From: Pirellulales bacterium
GTDB taxonomy: Bacteria; Planctomycetota; Planctomycetia; Pirellulales; JACPPG01
Direction of reading: 5' to 3'
DNA: 64,000 nucleotides
Assembly: GCA_035546535.1 (NCBI GenBank)
Contig: DASZWQ010000050.1
Location: 62,001 to 126,000, forward strand
The position numbers and the translations under genes were made by a program. Positions 17,332 through 25,224 of this stretch are shown in pieces. Below the pieces are notes generated by a model, which was not told the origin of the DNA, searched no databases, and saw only the letters and a list, made by a program, of their open reading frames with translations. Positions within the stretch are counted from its first letter, which is position 1. Each line of letters starts with the position of its first letter.

Positions 17332-18795
17332 GTGTTGAACCTGCCCATCCTGCGTTGGGGAAAGCCCTACGATTCGCTCGAGGTCGACCAGGTCCTGCAC
17401 TTCGTTACCGGCGAGCCGATCGCCAAGGTTAGCCAGGCCAACGGCGGCTTGTTGCAACGCGACATGCGTTTCGCCCAGCGGGCACGGGACGTGCTACGCG
17501 AGTTGTCTCCGGAGGATTTGATCTCTCGCGTCAAGAAGGCGGCCGACCTGTATCTCAACGGCACGCTGCCGATGGGTGACGGGCAGCAAAGCCCCCAGGA
17601 ATTTGCCCGCCAGCAAAGCGCCTCGACCGGGTTGCCCGAGCACATGTGCACTGGCAACATGCAGAAGAACTATTTCGTGCTGACGAATATGGATCGCATG
17701 CTCGACGCGTTGACGCGCGGGCTTGATTTGTCGATCCTGTCGCGCGGCTACGGCGTCGAAGGGCGCGGCGTGGTCGTCAGCTATCAGGCGCAAGCGCCGG
17801 CCGTGGGCCTGGTATTGCCATCGAATTCACCGGGCGTACATACGCTGTGGATGCCGGTGATCCCGATGCAAGTCGGTCTGGTCCTCAAGCCGGGTCCGCA
17901 AGAGCCCTGGACGCCTTACCGCATGGCAGCGGCGTTCGCCGAGGCGGGCATCCCGCGCGAAGCGATTTCGATCTATCCCGGTGGCGGCGACGTCGGCGCC
18001 GCGGTGCTGGCGAATTGCGATCGCAGCATGATCTTCGGCGGCACGGCGACCGTCGAACGCTACAAGGGGGACCCGCGCGTGCAGGCGCACGGACCGGGCT
18101 TCAGCAAGATTCTGCTGGGCGACGACGTGGTCGATGACTGGGAAAAGTATCTCGACATCATGGCCGACAGCGTGTACCTCAACAGCGGTCGCGGCTGCAT
18201 CAACTGCTCGGGCATCTGGGCCTCGCGACATACCGAGAAGATCGCGGCCGCGCTCGCCGAGCGCCTCGGCCCGATCGCTCCCTTGCCGCCCGAGGATCCG
18301 AAATCGGGCCTGGCGGCCTTCACCGTGGCGGGCGTCGCTCCGGCCGTGTGGAAGGCGATCGAAGCCGACCTGCGCGAGTCGGGCGTGAAGCACTCGACCG
18401 AGAAGTTCGGCCCCCGGCTGGTCGAGCAGGAACGCTGCGCATACTTGCGGCCGACCGTCGTCGAATGCGATTCGCCGGAACGGGCCATCGCCAAGAAAGA
18501 ATACATGTTCCCCTTCACGACGGTCGTGAAATGCCCACAGGAAAAGATGCTCGAATCGATCGGGCCGACGCTGGTGTGCAGTGCCATCACCGAGGACGCG
18601 AAATTCCAGCGACAATTGACCGACGCGGTTCACATCGACCGTTTGAACATCGGACCGATCCCCACCATCAAGCTGGATTGGCTGCAGCCGCACGAAGGGA
18701 ACATCGTGGAATTCCTGTTCCGCGCGCGGGCCTACCAGCTCGTCCCCGAAGCGGTGAAGCGCGTCGAAAAAGAGATGGCCGCCGCCCACGCCTAG
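17332..18795 (+). CDS. Aldehyde dehydrogenase / acyl reductase (LuxC-like)
   Basis: The 487-residue protein starts at GTG 17332. It has the aldehyde-dehydrogenase fold: a cofactor-binding region around LVLPSNSPGVHTLWMPVIP and LVLKPGPQEPWTP, the MIFGGTATVERY segment (position of the GS-T motif), and an active-site region SGRGCINCSG with Cys289 and Cys292, one of which should be the nucleophile. The length and the lack of the usual catalytic E-L-G-G segment fit acyl-CoA/acyl-enzyme reductases such as LuxC better than classical aldehyde oxidation, but I cannot prove this. Between an adenylate-forming enzyme and an alcohol dehydrogenase, it would reduce the activated acyl group to an aldehyde with NAD(P)H. 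It is separated from the ligase gene by about 120 bases. Confidence 0.8.
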   Translation: MLNLPILRWGKPYDSLEVDQVLHFVTGEPIAKVSQANGGLLQRDMRFAQRARDVLRELSPEDLISRVKKAADLYLNGTLPMGDGQQSPQEFARQQSASTGLPEHMCTGNMQKNYFVLTNMDRMLDALTRGLDLSILSRGYGVEGRGVVVSYQAQAPAVGLVLPSNSPGVHTLWMPVIPMQVGLVLKPGPQEPWTPYRMAAAFAEAGIPREAISIYPGGGDVGAAVLANCDRSMIFGGTATVERYKGDPRVQAHGPGFSKILLGDDVVDDWEKYLDIMADSVYLNSGRGCINCSGIWASRHTEKIAAALAERLGPIAPLPPEDPKSGLAAFTVAGVAPAVWKAIEADLRESGVKHSTEKFGPRLVEQERCAYLRPTVVECDSPERAIAKKEYMFPFTTVVKCPQEKMLESIGPTLVCSAITEDAKFQRQLTDAVHIDRLNIGPIPTIKLDWLQPHEGNIVEFLFRARAYQLVPEAVKRVEKEMAAAHA

Positions 18796-18798
18796 GTT

Positions 18799-18826
18799 AA
18801 TGCAGAATGCAAAATGATGAATGATG
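18799..18826 (+). repeat. Heptanucleotide tandem repeat (4 units)
   Basis: Directly after the stop of the aldehyde dehydrogenase gene come four 7-base units: AATGCAG, AATGCAA, AATGATG, AATGATG. They resemble the short tandemly repeated heptamers known from cyanobacteria. A second heptamer array of different sequence lies at 42314-42355. Confidence 0.6.
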
Positions 18827-18903
18827 CGCAATAGCCGCGTTGCCCGAGGGCGCGTGCTTCTGCCGCTTATTGTTCATCAACATCGTTCAGCGCTTGTGCC
18901 TGC

Positions 18904-20052
18904 ATGGACTCTTTTGATTTTCAACCACGAACGCGCATCGTCTTCGGCGCCGGGCGGCTCGCCTCGTTGGGCGAATTGGCCAGCGAACTGGGGGCACGGC
19001 GGGCGCTCGTCGTAAGCGATGCGGGCATCGTGGCGGCCGGCCATACGGCGCGGGGCATCGCGGCTCTCGAAGCGGCCGGCATCGAAACGCACTTATTTAG
19101 CGACGTCGGCGAGAATCCCACCACCGATCACGTCGAGGCCGGCCTGGCGGTCGCCAAGCGCTATGAGCCGGAGTTGCTCGTCGGCCTCGGTGGTGGCAGC
19201 TCGATGGATTGCGCCAAAGGGATCAACTTCGTCTACTCCGGCGGCGGCCGCATGCAGGACTACTGGGGCACCGGCAAGATGACGCGCCCCATGCTTCCCA
19301 TGATCGCCGTCCCCACAACGGCCGGCACCGGGAGCGAGACGCAATCCTTCGCCCTCATCTCCGACGCCAAGACGCACACCAAAATGGCGTGCGGCGACAA
19401 GAAAGCGACCTGTCGCGTGGCGCTTTTGGACCCCGAGCTGACCGTGACTCAGCCGCGGCGCGTGACGGCACTGACCGGCATTGACGCGATCGCGCATGCT
19501 CTCGAAACATACGTGACGAAACGACGCAACCCGGTCTCGACCGCTTTTAGCCGAGAGGCGTGGCGTTTGCTATCGGCGAACTTCACGCGGGTGCTCGACC
19601 TGCCGGATGATTTGGAAGCGCGTGGCGGCATGCAACTGGGTGCGTGCTTCGCGGGGTTGGCGATCGAAAACTCGATGCTGGGCGCCACGCATGCGCTGGC
19701 GAATCCCTTGACCGCTCGGTACCAGGTACCGCACGGCCAGGCGATCGCGCTCATGCTACCGCATGTTGTGCGGTTCAACGCCGTAGAAGTCAGTCGCTGG
19801 TACCGCGAGCTGGTCGAGTCGGTGCCTGTCAATGGTAAGCCGCGCCCGGCCGCGATCGCCGAGGATCTGGCAGAGACGATTTCCGAATTCGTCGCGAAGG
19901 CCGGGCTGGCGCAACGGCTGGCGGATTGCGGCGTCGAGCGCGAGCGCTTGAGCGAACTGGCAACGGCGGCCACGCGCGAATGGACCGGCGGTTTTAATCC
20001 CCGCACCGTGACCGAAAGCGACTTGCTGGAGCTGTACCGGGCCGCTTATTGA
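18904..20052 (+). CDS. Iron-containing alcohol dehydrogenase
   Basis: This 382-residue group III (Fe-dependent) alcohol dehydrogenase starts at ATG 18904. Signatures: IVFGAGRLASLGEL at the N terminus, the NAD-binding GLGGGSSMDCAK at about residues 95-106, VPTTAGTGSETQSFALI, and the metal ligands in GIDAIAHALETY, ATHALANPL and VPHGQAIALMLPH. The enzyme interconverts an aldehyde and an alcohol with NAD(P)H. It follows the acyl reductase gene after about 100 bases that hold the heptamer repeat, and it would complete reduction of an activated acid to the alcohol. The C-terminal TREWTGGFNPR is the conserved end of the family. The substrate is unknown; the family accepts short diols, butanol and longer alcohols. 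Confidence 0.9.
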   Translation: MDSFDFQPRTRIVFGAGRLASLGELASELGARRALVVSDAGIVAAGHTARGIAALEAAGIETHLFSDVGENPTTDHVEAGLAVAKRYEPELLVGLGGGSSMDCAKGINFVYSGGGRMQDYWGTGKMTRPMLPMIAVPTTAGTGSETQSFALISDAKTHTKMACGDKKATCRVALLDPELTVTQPRRVTALTGIDAIAHALETYVTKRRNPVSTAFSREAWRLLSANFTRVLDLPDDLEARGGMQLGACFAGLAIENSMLGATHALANPLTARYQVPHGQAIALMLPHVVRFNAVEVSRWYRELVESVPVNGKPRPAAIAEDLAETISEFVAKAGLAQRLADCGVERERLSELATAATREWTGGFNPRTVTESDLLELYRAAY

Positions 20053-20076
20053 GTCGGAAGGAAACAAGGCGAATCG

Positions 20077-21291
20077 ATGGCTAGTCGCACGACATTGCTC
20101 GGGCTGGGTTTGATGCTCGTCGTCGGTTGCACCCCGGCCACGCAAGCACCGAAGCCGGAACCGGCGTCAGCGACATCCACTTCCGATGTCAAAGCCGGGG
20201 GACCCTCCGCCACCGCCGGGCCACAAGCGGCTGCAGAGGATACCGGCGAGTGGCCCGTCTTCCGCGGCAACGCGCTGTCCGACGGTGTCGCCCAAAGCAG
20301 CCTGAGCGAGAACCCGATGCTCGTATGGAAGAAGTCGTTCAAGGAAGGGATGTTCGAATCGACGCCCGTGATTGTCGACGGCGTCATCTATGTCGGTGGT
20401 CTCAACGGCTACTTCTACGCGCTCGACCTGGCCACGGGTGACGAGAAATGGAGTTATCACTCCGAGCTGGGATTTCGCGCACCGGCGGCCGTGCGCGATG
20501 GGTTGGTCTTCGTGGGCGACACCGAAGGGCTGTTCGTCTGCCTCGACGCGGCAACCGGCGAAAAGAAATGGAGCCTGTCGACCGATGCCGAAATCAACGC
20601 CGGCGCGAACTTCTACAAAGACAACGTGCTGATCGGTTCGCAGAATGGCTCTCTCTATGCGCTCAATGCCAAGACGGGCGAGCAGGCCTGGAAATACTCG
20701 ATCGACAACATGATCCAGTGTTCGCCGACGATCGTCGAGGATCGCATCTTCCTGGCGGGTTGCGACAGCATTCTGCACATCATCAACGTCGAGACGGGCG
20801 AGCGCGTGGCGCAAGTCGATATTCAAGACCCGACCGGCGTCACGCCGGCCGCCAGCGGGGACATGATCTATTTCGCCACCCAAGGCGCGCGGGTGTTTTG
20901 CGTCAACTGGCGCGAAGCCAAAGTGGTGTGGGTCTACGAGCACCCGAAAAAGAAATCACCCTACCAGTCGTCACCGGCAATTGCCCAAGGGGTCGTAGCC
21001 ATTGGCGGCCGCGACCGGATGATTCATGGGCTGAAAGCCGCCGATGGCGAAGAACTGTGGACGTTTCCCACTCGCCGGAATGTCGACGCCTCCCCCGTCA
21101 TTGTGAAAGACCGCGTTTACGTGGGCACAGGCGACGGGCGGATCTACGGGTTGAATCTGGCCAGCGGAGAGAAAGTATGGGAGTATGAAGCAGGCGGGGA
21201 TTTTGTCGGCTCGCCAGCGGTGGCATCCGGGCGGATGGTGGTTGCCAACGGCGGCGGCGACGTGCTCTGCTTTGGCACGGCCGCGCCTTAA
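20077..21291 (+). CDS. PQQ-type beta-propeller lipoprotein (BamB-like fold)
   Basis: The 404-residue product starts at ATG 20077, 25 bases after the alcohol dehydrogenase stop, with GGAAGGAAAC upstream. The signal MASRTTLLGLGLMLVVGC ends in a lipobox (Cys18), so it is probably a lipoprotein facing the periplasm. After a Pro/Ala-rich linker come repeated propeller blades with the pattern G-x-x-x-A-L-D-x-x-T-G-x-x-x-W: FYALDLATGDEKWSY, VCLDAATGEKKWSL, LYALNAKTGEQAWKY, IYGLNLASGEKVWEY. Such propellers either scaffold proteins (BamB) or, with other residues, bind PQQ; no clear quinoprotein catalytic set is visible. Adjacency to an alcohol dehydrogenase is suggestive, but a structural role is equally possible. 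Confidence 0.82.
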   Translation: MASRTTLLGLGLMLVVGCTPATQAPKPEPASATSTSDVKAGGPSATAGPQAAAEDTGEWPVFRGNALSDGVAQSSLSENPMLVWKKSFKEGMFESTPVIVDGVIYVGGLNGYFYALDLATGDEKWSYHSELGFRAPAAVRDGLVFVGDTEGLFVCLDAATGEKKWSLSTDAEINAGANFYKDNVLIGSQNGSLYALNAKTGEQAWKYSIDNMIQCSPTIVEDRIFLAGCDSILHIINVETGERVAQVDIQDPTGVTPAASGDMIYFATQGARVFCVNWREAKVVWVYEHPKKKSPYQSSPAIAQGVVAIGGRDRMIHGLKAADGEELWTFPTRRNVDASPVIVKDRVYVGTGDGRIYGLNLASGEKVWEYEAGGDFVGSPAVASGRMVVANGGGDVLCFGTAAP

Positions 21292-21335
21292 AACGTGAAA
21301 GGCCGTGAAAGATCGTCCCGAGCGTAGTGAGGATT

Positions 21336-22640
21336 ATGTCTACCGAAACGGTCAAAACCGAAGTCGGCAGTTACTTCATCGCCAACTATCCGCCTTTTTC
21401 GCAGTGGACGACCGACGGGCTGGCCGACGTCCGGCGCGCACTCGAAAGCCCGCCGGCTGACGTGCCGCTGGGCTTGTACTTGCACATCCCGTTCTGCCGC
21501 AAGCGCTGCAAGTTCTGCTACTTCCGCGTCTACACGGACAAGAACGCCGAAGGTGTCGAGCGGTACGTGGCGGCGCTCGCGCGTGAGATCGAGCTCGTGA
21601 GCCGGCTGCCGGTCATGGGGGGGCGGCCGTTCCGCTTTGTTTATTTCGGCGGCGGCACCCCATCATTCCTAAGTGCTCGGCAGTTGACCTCGCTCGTGGA
21701 CCGGTTGCGCGCGAACATCAATTGGGATCATGCCGAGGAAGTCACCTTCGAGTGCGAGCCGGGCACGCTGTCGCAGCCGAAGCTGGCCACGCTCAAGGAG
21801 CTGGGGGTCACGCGGCTCAGCCTGGGCATCGAGAATTTCAGCGACGCCGTGCTGGAAGAAAACGGCCGCGCCCACCTGTCGGGCGAGGTCTACAAAGCGT
21901 GGGACTGGATCACGGCCCTCGGCTTTCCGAACACGAACATTGATCTGATCGCCGGCATGGTCGGCGAGACCGAGGCCAACTGGCGAGACTGCGTCCGCCG
22001 CACCATCGACCTGGGGCCCGACAGCGTCACGATCTATCAGATGGAGTTGCCCTTCAACACCGTCTACTCGCAGGACATCCTGGGCAACAAGATCGAGACA
22101 CCGGTGGCCGACTGGCCGACGAAACGCGCGTGGGTCGATTATGCGTTCGACGAGCTGTCGGCGGCCGGCTACTCGGTATCAAGCGCCTACACGATGGTGC
22201 GCGACACGTCGAAAGTGAATTTCAGCTATCGCGACAATCTGTGGCGCGGCAGCGATCTGCTCGCGACGGGCGTGGCCAGCTTTGGGCACGCTTCGGGCGT
22301 TCATTATCAGAACCTGCCTGACTGGGATGGCTACTTGAGCACGCTCGAACGGGGCGAGCTGCCGCTATCGCGAGGGCTAAAACCCAGCCGGCATCAGCTG
22401 CTGGTGCGCGAGTTGATCCTGCAGCTGAAGACGGGCAAGATCAACGCGGATTACTTCCGCAAGAAGTTCGGCGTCGACGTGCTGGCCGATTGGCGGCACG
22501 TCTGGCAGCATTATCAGGACGAAGGCTGGCTGTCCGTGGACGGCGATCGCGTGACTCTGTCGCGCGAGGGGCTACTGCGAGTCGACTCTTTGTTGCCGCC
22601 GTTTTTCGAGCCGGAACACCAAGGGGTCAGATACACGTAG
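21336..22640 (+). CDS. Radical SAM enzyme of the HemW / coproporphyrinogen-oxidase family
   Basis: The 434-residue protein is given from ATG 21336; a GTG at 21327 is in frame but not needed. LHIPFCRKRCKFCYFRVY carries the CxxxCxxC cluster motif for the SAM-binding [4Fe-4S] centre. VYFGGGTPSFL is the glycine-rich SAM motif. FECEPGTLSQPKL and TRLSLGIENFSDAVLEENGR follow the HemN/HemW pattern, and the C-terminal HemN-type domain contains ELPLSRGLKPSRHQLLVRELILQ. HemW proteins are haem chaperones, HemN makes protoporphyrinogen, and several relatives (HutW, ChuW) act on other substrates. The place next to a UbiC-like gene and an acyl-reduction module, not with haem genes, favours a divergent function. 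Aromatic or lipid modification is one possibility, by inference only. Confidence 0.85.
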   Translation: MSTETVKTEVGSYFIANYPPFSQWTTDGLADVRRALESPPADVPLGLYLHIPFCRKRCKFCYFRVYTDKNAEGVERYVAALAREIELVSRLPVMGGRPFRFVYFGGGTPSFLSARQLTSLVDRLRANINWDHAEEVTFECEPGTLSQPKLATLKELGVTRLSLGIENFSDAVLEENGRAHLSGEVYKAWDWITALGFPNTNIDLIAGMVGETEANWRDCVRRTIDLGPDSVTIYQMELPFNTVYSQDILGNKIETPVADWPTKRAWVDYAFDELSAAGYSVSSAYTMVRDTSKVNFSYRDNLWRGSDLLATGVASFGHASGVHYQNLPDWDGYLSTLERGELPLSRGLKPSRHQLLVRELILQLKTGKINADYFRKKFGVDVLADWRHVWQHYQDEGWLSVDGDRVTLSREGLLRVDSLLPPFFEPEHQGVRYT

Positions 22641-22739
22641 ACCTATTCAGGCGCAAGCGCGCCCCTGCACTCCCCTGCTCTGCAACCATCGCACGCCCAC
22701 CAGAGCCCTGCCCCGAGTAACCCCCGCCGAGACGAAACT

Positions 22740-23297
22740 GTGTTGGAAACCGATGCTCCGCAACCGTTGACGCCGGATCTGGCGACGCTCGTCGCGCTGT
22801 TCTATGAGTCACCGCAGATCCTCGGAACCTTTGACGTTGTTCAGCCGGCCGAGATGCCGGCGCGCTACGCCAGCCTGCTCGCCCACGAAGCCCATATGAC
22901 CGTGACGGTCGAGCGGTTTCACAAGAGTCCTGTAGACGTGGCGGTGCTGGATCGCCAGGTGACCGACTCGCATTACGCCCGCAAAATCCTGCTGTCGCGG
23001 CAAAGCGACGGCCGTGTCGTACAATATGGCATCATGCGGGTGAATTTCGCGTACCTCGAACCAGCCGTGCGCCGGCAGATCGAGGCCGAGGACACGCCGC
23101 TCGGACGCGTGCTGATCAATAACAACGTGCTGCGCAGCGTGCATCTGGCGAGCCTGTGGCGCGTGGCCGCGGGCGAGGAGTTGGCCCAGCTTTTCGACAT
23201 GGCGCCGGGCGAGATCACCTACGGTCGCACAGCGCTGATTATGTGCAACGAGGAGCCGGCCGTAGAATTGTTGGAAATCGTCACGCCGCTCGACTAG
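22740..23297 (+). CDS. UbiC-like / DUF98 chorismate-lyase-superfamily protein
   Basis: The 185-residue product starts at GTG 22740. The core LLAHEAHMTVTVERF, then HYARKILLSRQ, VVQYGIMRVNFAYL, DTPLGRVLINNNVLRSV and RTALIMCNEEPAVELLEIV, follows the chorismate-lyase-like fold of the DUF98 family. UbiC and archaeal DUF98 members release 4-hydroxybenzoate from chorismate. The conserved Arg before the I-L strand and the P-L-G-R-V-L segment match, but I cannot confirm all catalytic residues. It lies 100 bases downstream of the HemW-like enzyme and upstream of a glycosyltransferase and a hotdog thioesterase, a setting consistent with aromatic or phenolic product synthesis. The family call is by pattern, without a search. 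Confidence 0.6.
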   Translation: MLETDAPQPLTPDLATLVALFYESPQILGTFDVVQPAEMPARYASLLAHEAHMTVTVERFHKSPVDVAVLDRQVTDSHYARKILLSRQSDGRVVQYGIMRVNFAYLEPAVRRQIEAEDTPLGRVLINNNVLRSVHLASLWRVAAGEELAQLFDMAPGEITYGRTALIMCNEEPAVELLEIVTPLD

Positions 23298-23377
23298 CCC
23301 GACTTGCGAGCCAACGAGCGCGTGCGGGAACAACCGAGTCCATCGAGTGCGCTTTGGTACATCGCGCTATTCGCGGT

Positions 23378-24697
23378 ATGAAAATCGTCTATCTAGCCGC
23401 CGGGGCGGGAGGCATGTATTGCGGCAGTTGCCTGCACGACAATACCCTGGCCGCGGCGCTGATGCGGCTGGGCGAAGATGTTTTGCTCGTGCCCACCTAC
23501 ACGCCCATCAGGACCGACGAGCCGGACGTCAGCCAGAAGCGCGTCATGTTCGGCGGCATCAGCGTGTACTTGCAGCAGAAATGGGCGCTGTTCCGGCGCA
23601 CTCCTTGGTTGCTCGACAAGCTGTGGGACCGCCCGCGGTTGATTGATTGGCTTGCCAAGCGCAACATCAGCACCGCCGCTGAAGAACTGGGAGATATAAC
23701 CGTCTCGATGTTGCGCGGCGAGGAGGGAAACCAGCGCAAAGAAGTCGAGAAGATCGTTTACTGGCTCGAACATGACGTGCGGCCCGACATCGTTCACCTC
23801 TCGAACTCGATGCTGGTCGGCATGGCCCGCGAGATTCGCCGCCGGTTGAACGTGCCGATCGTCTGCACGCTATCGGGCGAGGACATTTTTCTCGAAAAGC
23901 TATCGGCCCCCTGGTATCAAAAAGCGCGGGATGCGCTGCGCGAGCGCGTGCAGGACGTAACGGCCTTCGTCGCGCTCAACCGATACTATGCCGACTTCAT
24001 GGTCGACTACGCGGGAATCGAGCGCGAGAAGATCCACATCATCCCACACGGATTGAATCTCACCGGACACGGCACACGGTCCCGCGCGGAAAATCAGCGC
24101 GAATTTCGTATCGGATACTTCGCGCGGATTTGCGAGGACAAGGGACTGCATCATTTGGTCGATGCGTTCGCACTCTTGGCGCAAGACGGCGATCTGCCGC
24201 CCGTTGTCCTGCGCGCGGCGGGCTATATGGGCCAGGCCGATCGGCCGTACCTGGAACGCTTGCAGGCCAGATTGCGGGCCGCCAACTTGCACGACCGCTT
24301 TGAATATGTTGGCGAGCTCGATCGCGCGGGCAAGATCGATTTTCTCTCGTCGCTGGACGTAATGAGCGTGCCCACGGTCTATCACGAGAGCAAGGGCCTG
24401 AGCATTCTCGAAGCCTGGGCCAACGCCGTGCCGGTCGTCCTGCCCGCGCATGGTACTTTCCCGGAGTTGATCGAGGACACAGGCGGCGGCATTCTGCACG
24501 AGCCCGAAAACCCGCGAGCCTTGGCCACGGCGCTGCGGCAGATGATCCTCGATCCGGCGGCGGCGGCGCGCCAGGGGCTTGCGGCGCAGCAGGCGATTCG
24601 CGATCGTTATACCGACGACGTGATGGCCCGCCGCACCCTGGATTTATACCGCAGCCTGGTGCGCACTTCCGTACCCGAAAGGGCAATGCTGACGTGA
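23378..24697 (+). CDS. GT4-family glycosyltransferase
   Basis: The 439-residue protein is taken from ATG 23378 (MKIVYLAAGAGGMYCGSC), the start expected for a GT-B enzyme; the open frame upstream overlaps the preceding gene and is dismissed. The N-terminal domain carries the acceptor loop GAGGMYCGSC and VHLSNSMLVGMAREIRRRL. The C-terminal nucleotide-sugar domain has FRIGYFARICEDKGLHHLVDAF and the E-x7-E motif ESKGLSILE, followed by AWANAVPVVLPAHG and GGGILHEPENP, all typical of GT4 retaining transferases. It is cytoplasmic or membrane-associated. Its stop overlaps the thioesterase start as GTGA, so the two are translationally coupled. It would add a sugar to a lipid or small-molecule acceptor in the pathway of this cluster. 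Confidence 0.88.
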   Translation: MKIVYLAAGAGGMYCGSCLHDNTLAAALMRLGEDVLLVPTYTPIRTDEPDVSQKRVMFGGISVYLQQKWALFRRTPWLLDKLWDRPRLIDWLAKRNISTAAEELGDITVSMLRGEEGNQRKEVEKIVYWLEHDVRPDIVHLSNSMLVGMAREIRRRLNVPIVCTLSGEDIFLEKLSAPWYQKARDALRERVQDVTAFVALNRYYADFMVDYAGIEREKIHIIPHGLNLTGHGTRSRAENQREFRIGYFARICEDKGLHHLVDAFALLAQDGDLPPVVLRAAGYMGQADRPYLERLQARLRAANLHDRFEYVGELDRAGKIDFLSSLDVMSVPTVYHESKGLSILEAWANAVPVVLPAHGTFPELIEDTGGGILHEPENPRALATALRQMILDPAAAARQGLAAQQAIRDRYTDDVMARRTLDLYRSLVRTSVPERAMLT

Positions 24698-25158
24698 GCC
24701 GATCGACGAAACGCCCGCCCGCCGGACCGCTGACCTATCAAACTTCGCGGCGCGTCGAATTCCGCGATACCGACGCCGCGGGCATCATGCACTTCTCGGC
24801 CTTCTTCAATTACATGGAGCAGGTCGAGCACGAATTTCTGCGCCACCTAGGTCTGAGCGTCATCACGCACGACGAAGAGGGCACCATCAGTTGGCCGCGC
24901 GTCAGCGCCAGTTGCGACTATCGTGGCGCCGTGCAATTCGAGGACGTGCTGGACGTCGAAGTGCAGGTCGTGCGCCAGGGCGAGAAGAGTATGACCTACG
25001 GATTCGTCTTTTCTCACGACAAACGCCCCGTCGCCCAGGGCCAACTCACCACGGTCTGCTGCCGATTGGACGCCAAGGCGCCGCCGCGGTCGATTCCGAT
25101 TCCGGATTGGATCCTGGCGAAGTTGGCCGGCGGCACGCGGCGCAAGCGCCGCGGCTAA
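24694..25158 (+). CDS. Hotdog-fold acyl-CoA thioesterase (4HBT/YbgC type)
   Basis: The 154-residue protein begins at GTG 24694, which overlaps the glycosyltransferase stop (GTGA). The catalytic loop VEFRDTDAAGIMHFSAFFNYMEQVEHEFLRHLG has the Asp-x-x-G-x-x-(H/F) arrangement and the long hot-dog helix of the 4-hydroxybenzoyl-CoA thioesterase/YbgC family. VSASCDYRGAVQFEDVLDVEVQV is the following strand pair. It hydrolyses acyl- or aroyl-CoA thioesters in the cytoplasm. The C terminus is basic (RRKRRG). Coupling to a glycosyltransferase and proximity to a UbiC-like protein and a CoA-ligase-like enzyme support a shared route through thioester intermediates. Confidence 0.87.
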   Translation: MSRSTKRPPAGPLTYQTSRRVEFRDTDAAGIMHFSAFFNYMEQVEHEFLRHLGLSVITHDEEGTISWPRVSASCDYRGAVQFEDVLDVEVQVVRQGEKSMTYGFVFSHDKRPVAQGQLTTVCCRLDAKAPPRSIPIPDWILAKLAGGTRRKRRG

Positions 25159-25224
25159 ATAGTCCATGCACGTGTACGTCGTTAGTTATTATCCGCCGCG
25201 CCCTAGCCCCGGACTGTTCGTTTC

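Noticed and set aside
16094-20052. Bacterial microcompartment locus (CoA-linked aldehyde dehydrogenase and Fe-alcohol dehydrogenase together)
   Set aside because: No BMC shell-protein gene, phosphotransacylase or signature enzyme is found anywhere in the window, and the dehydrogenase lacks a visible encapsulation peptide.
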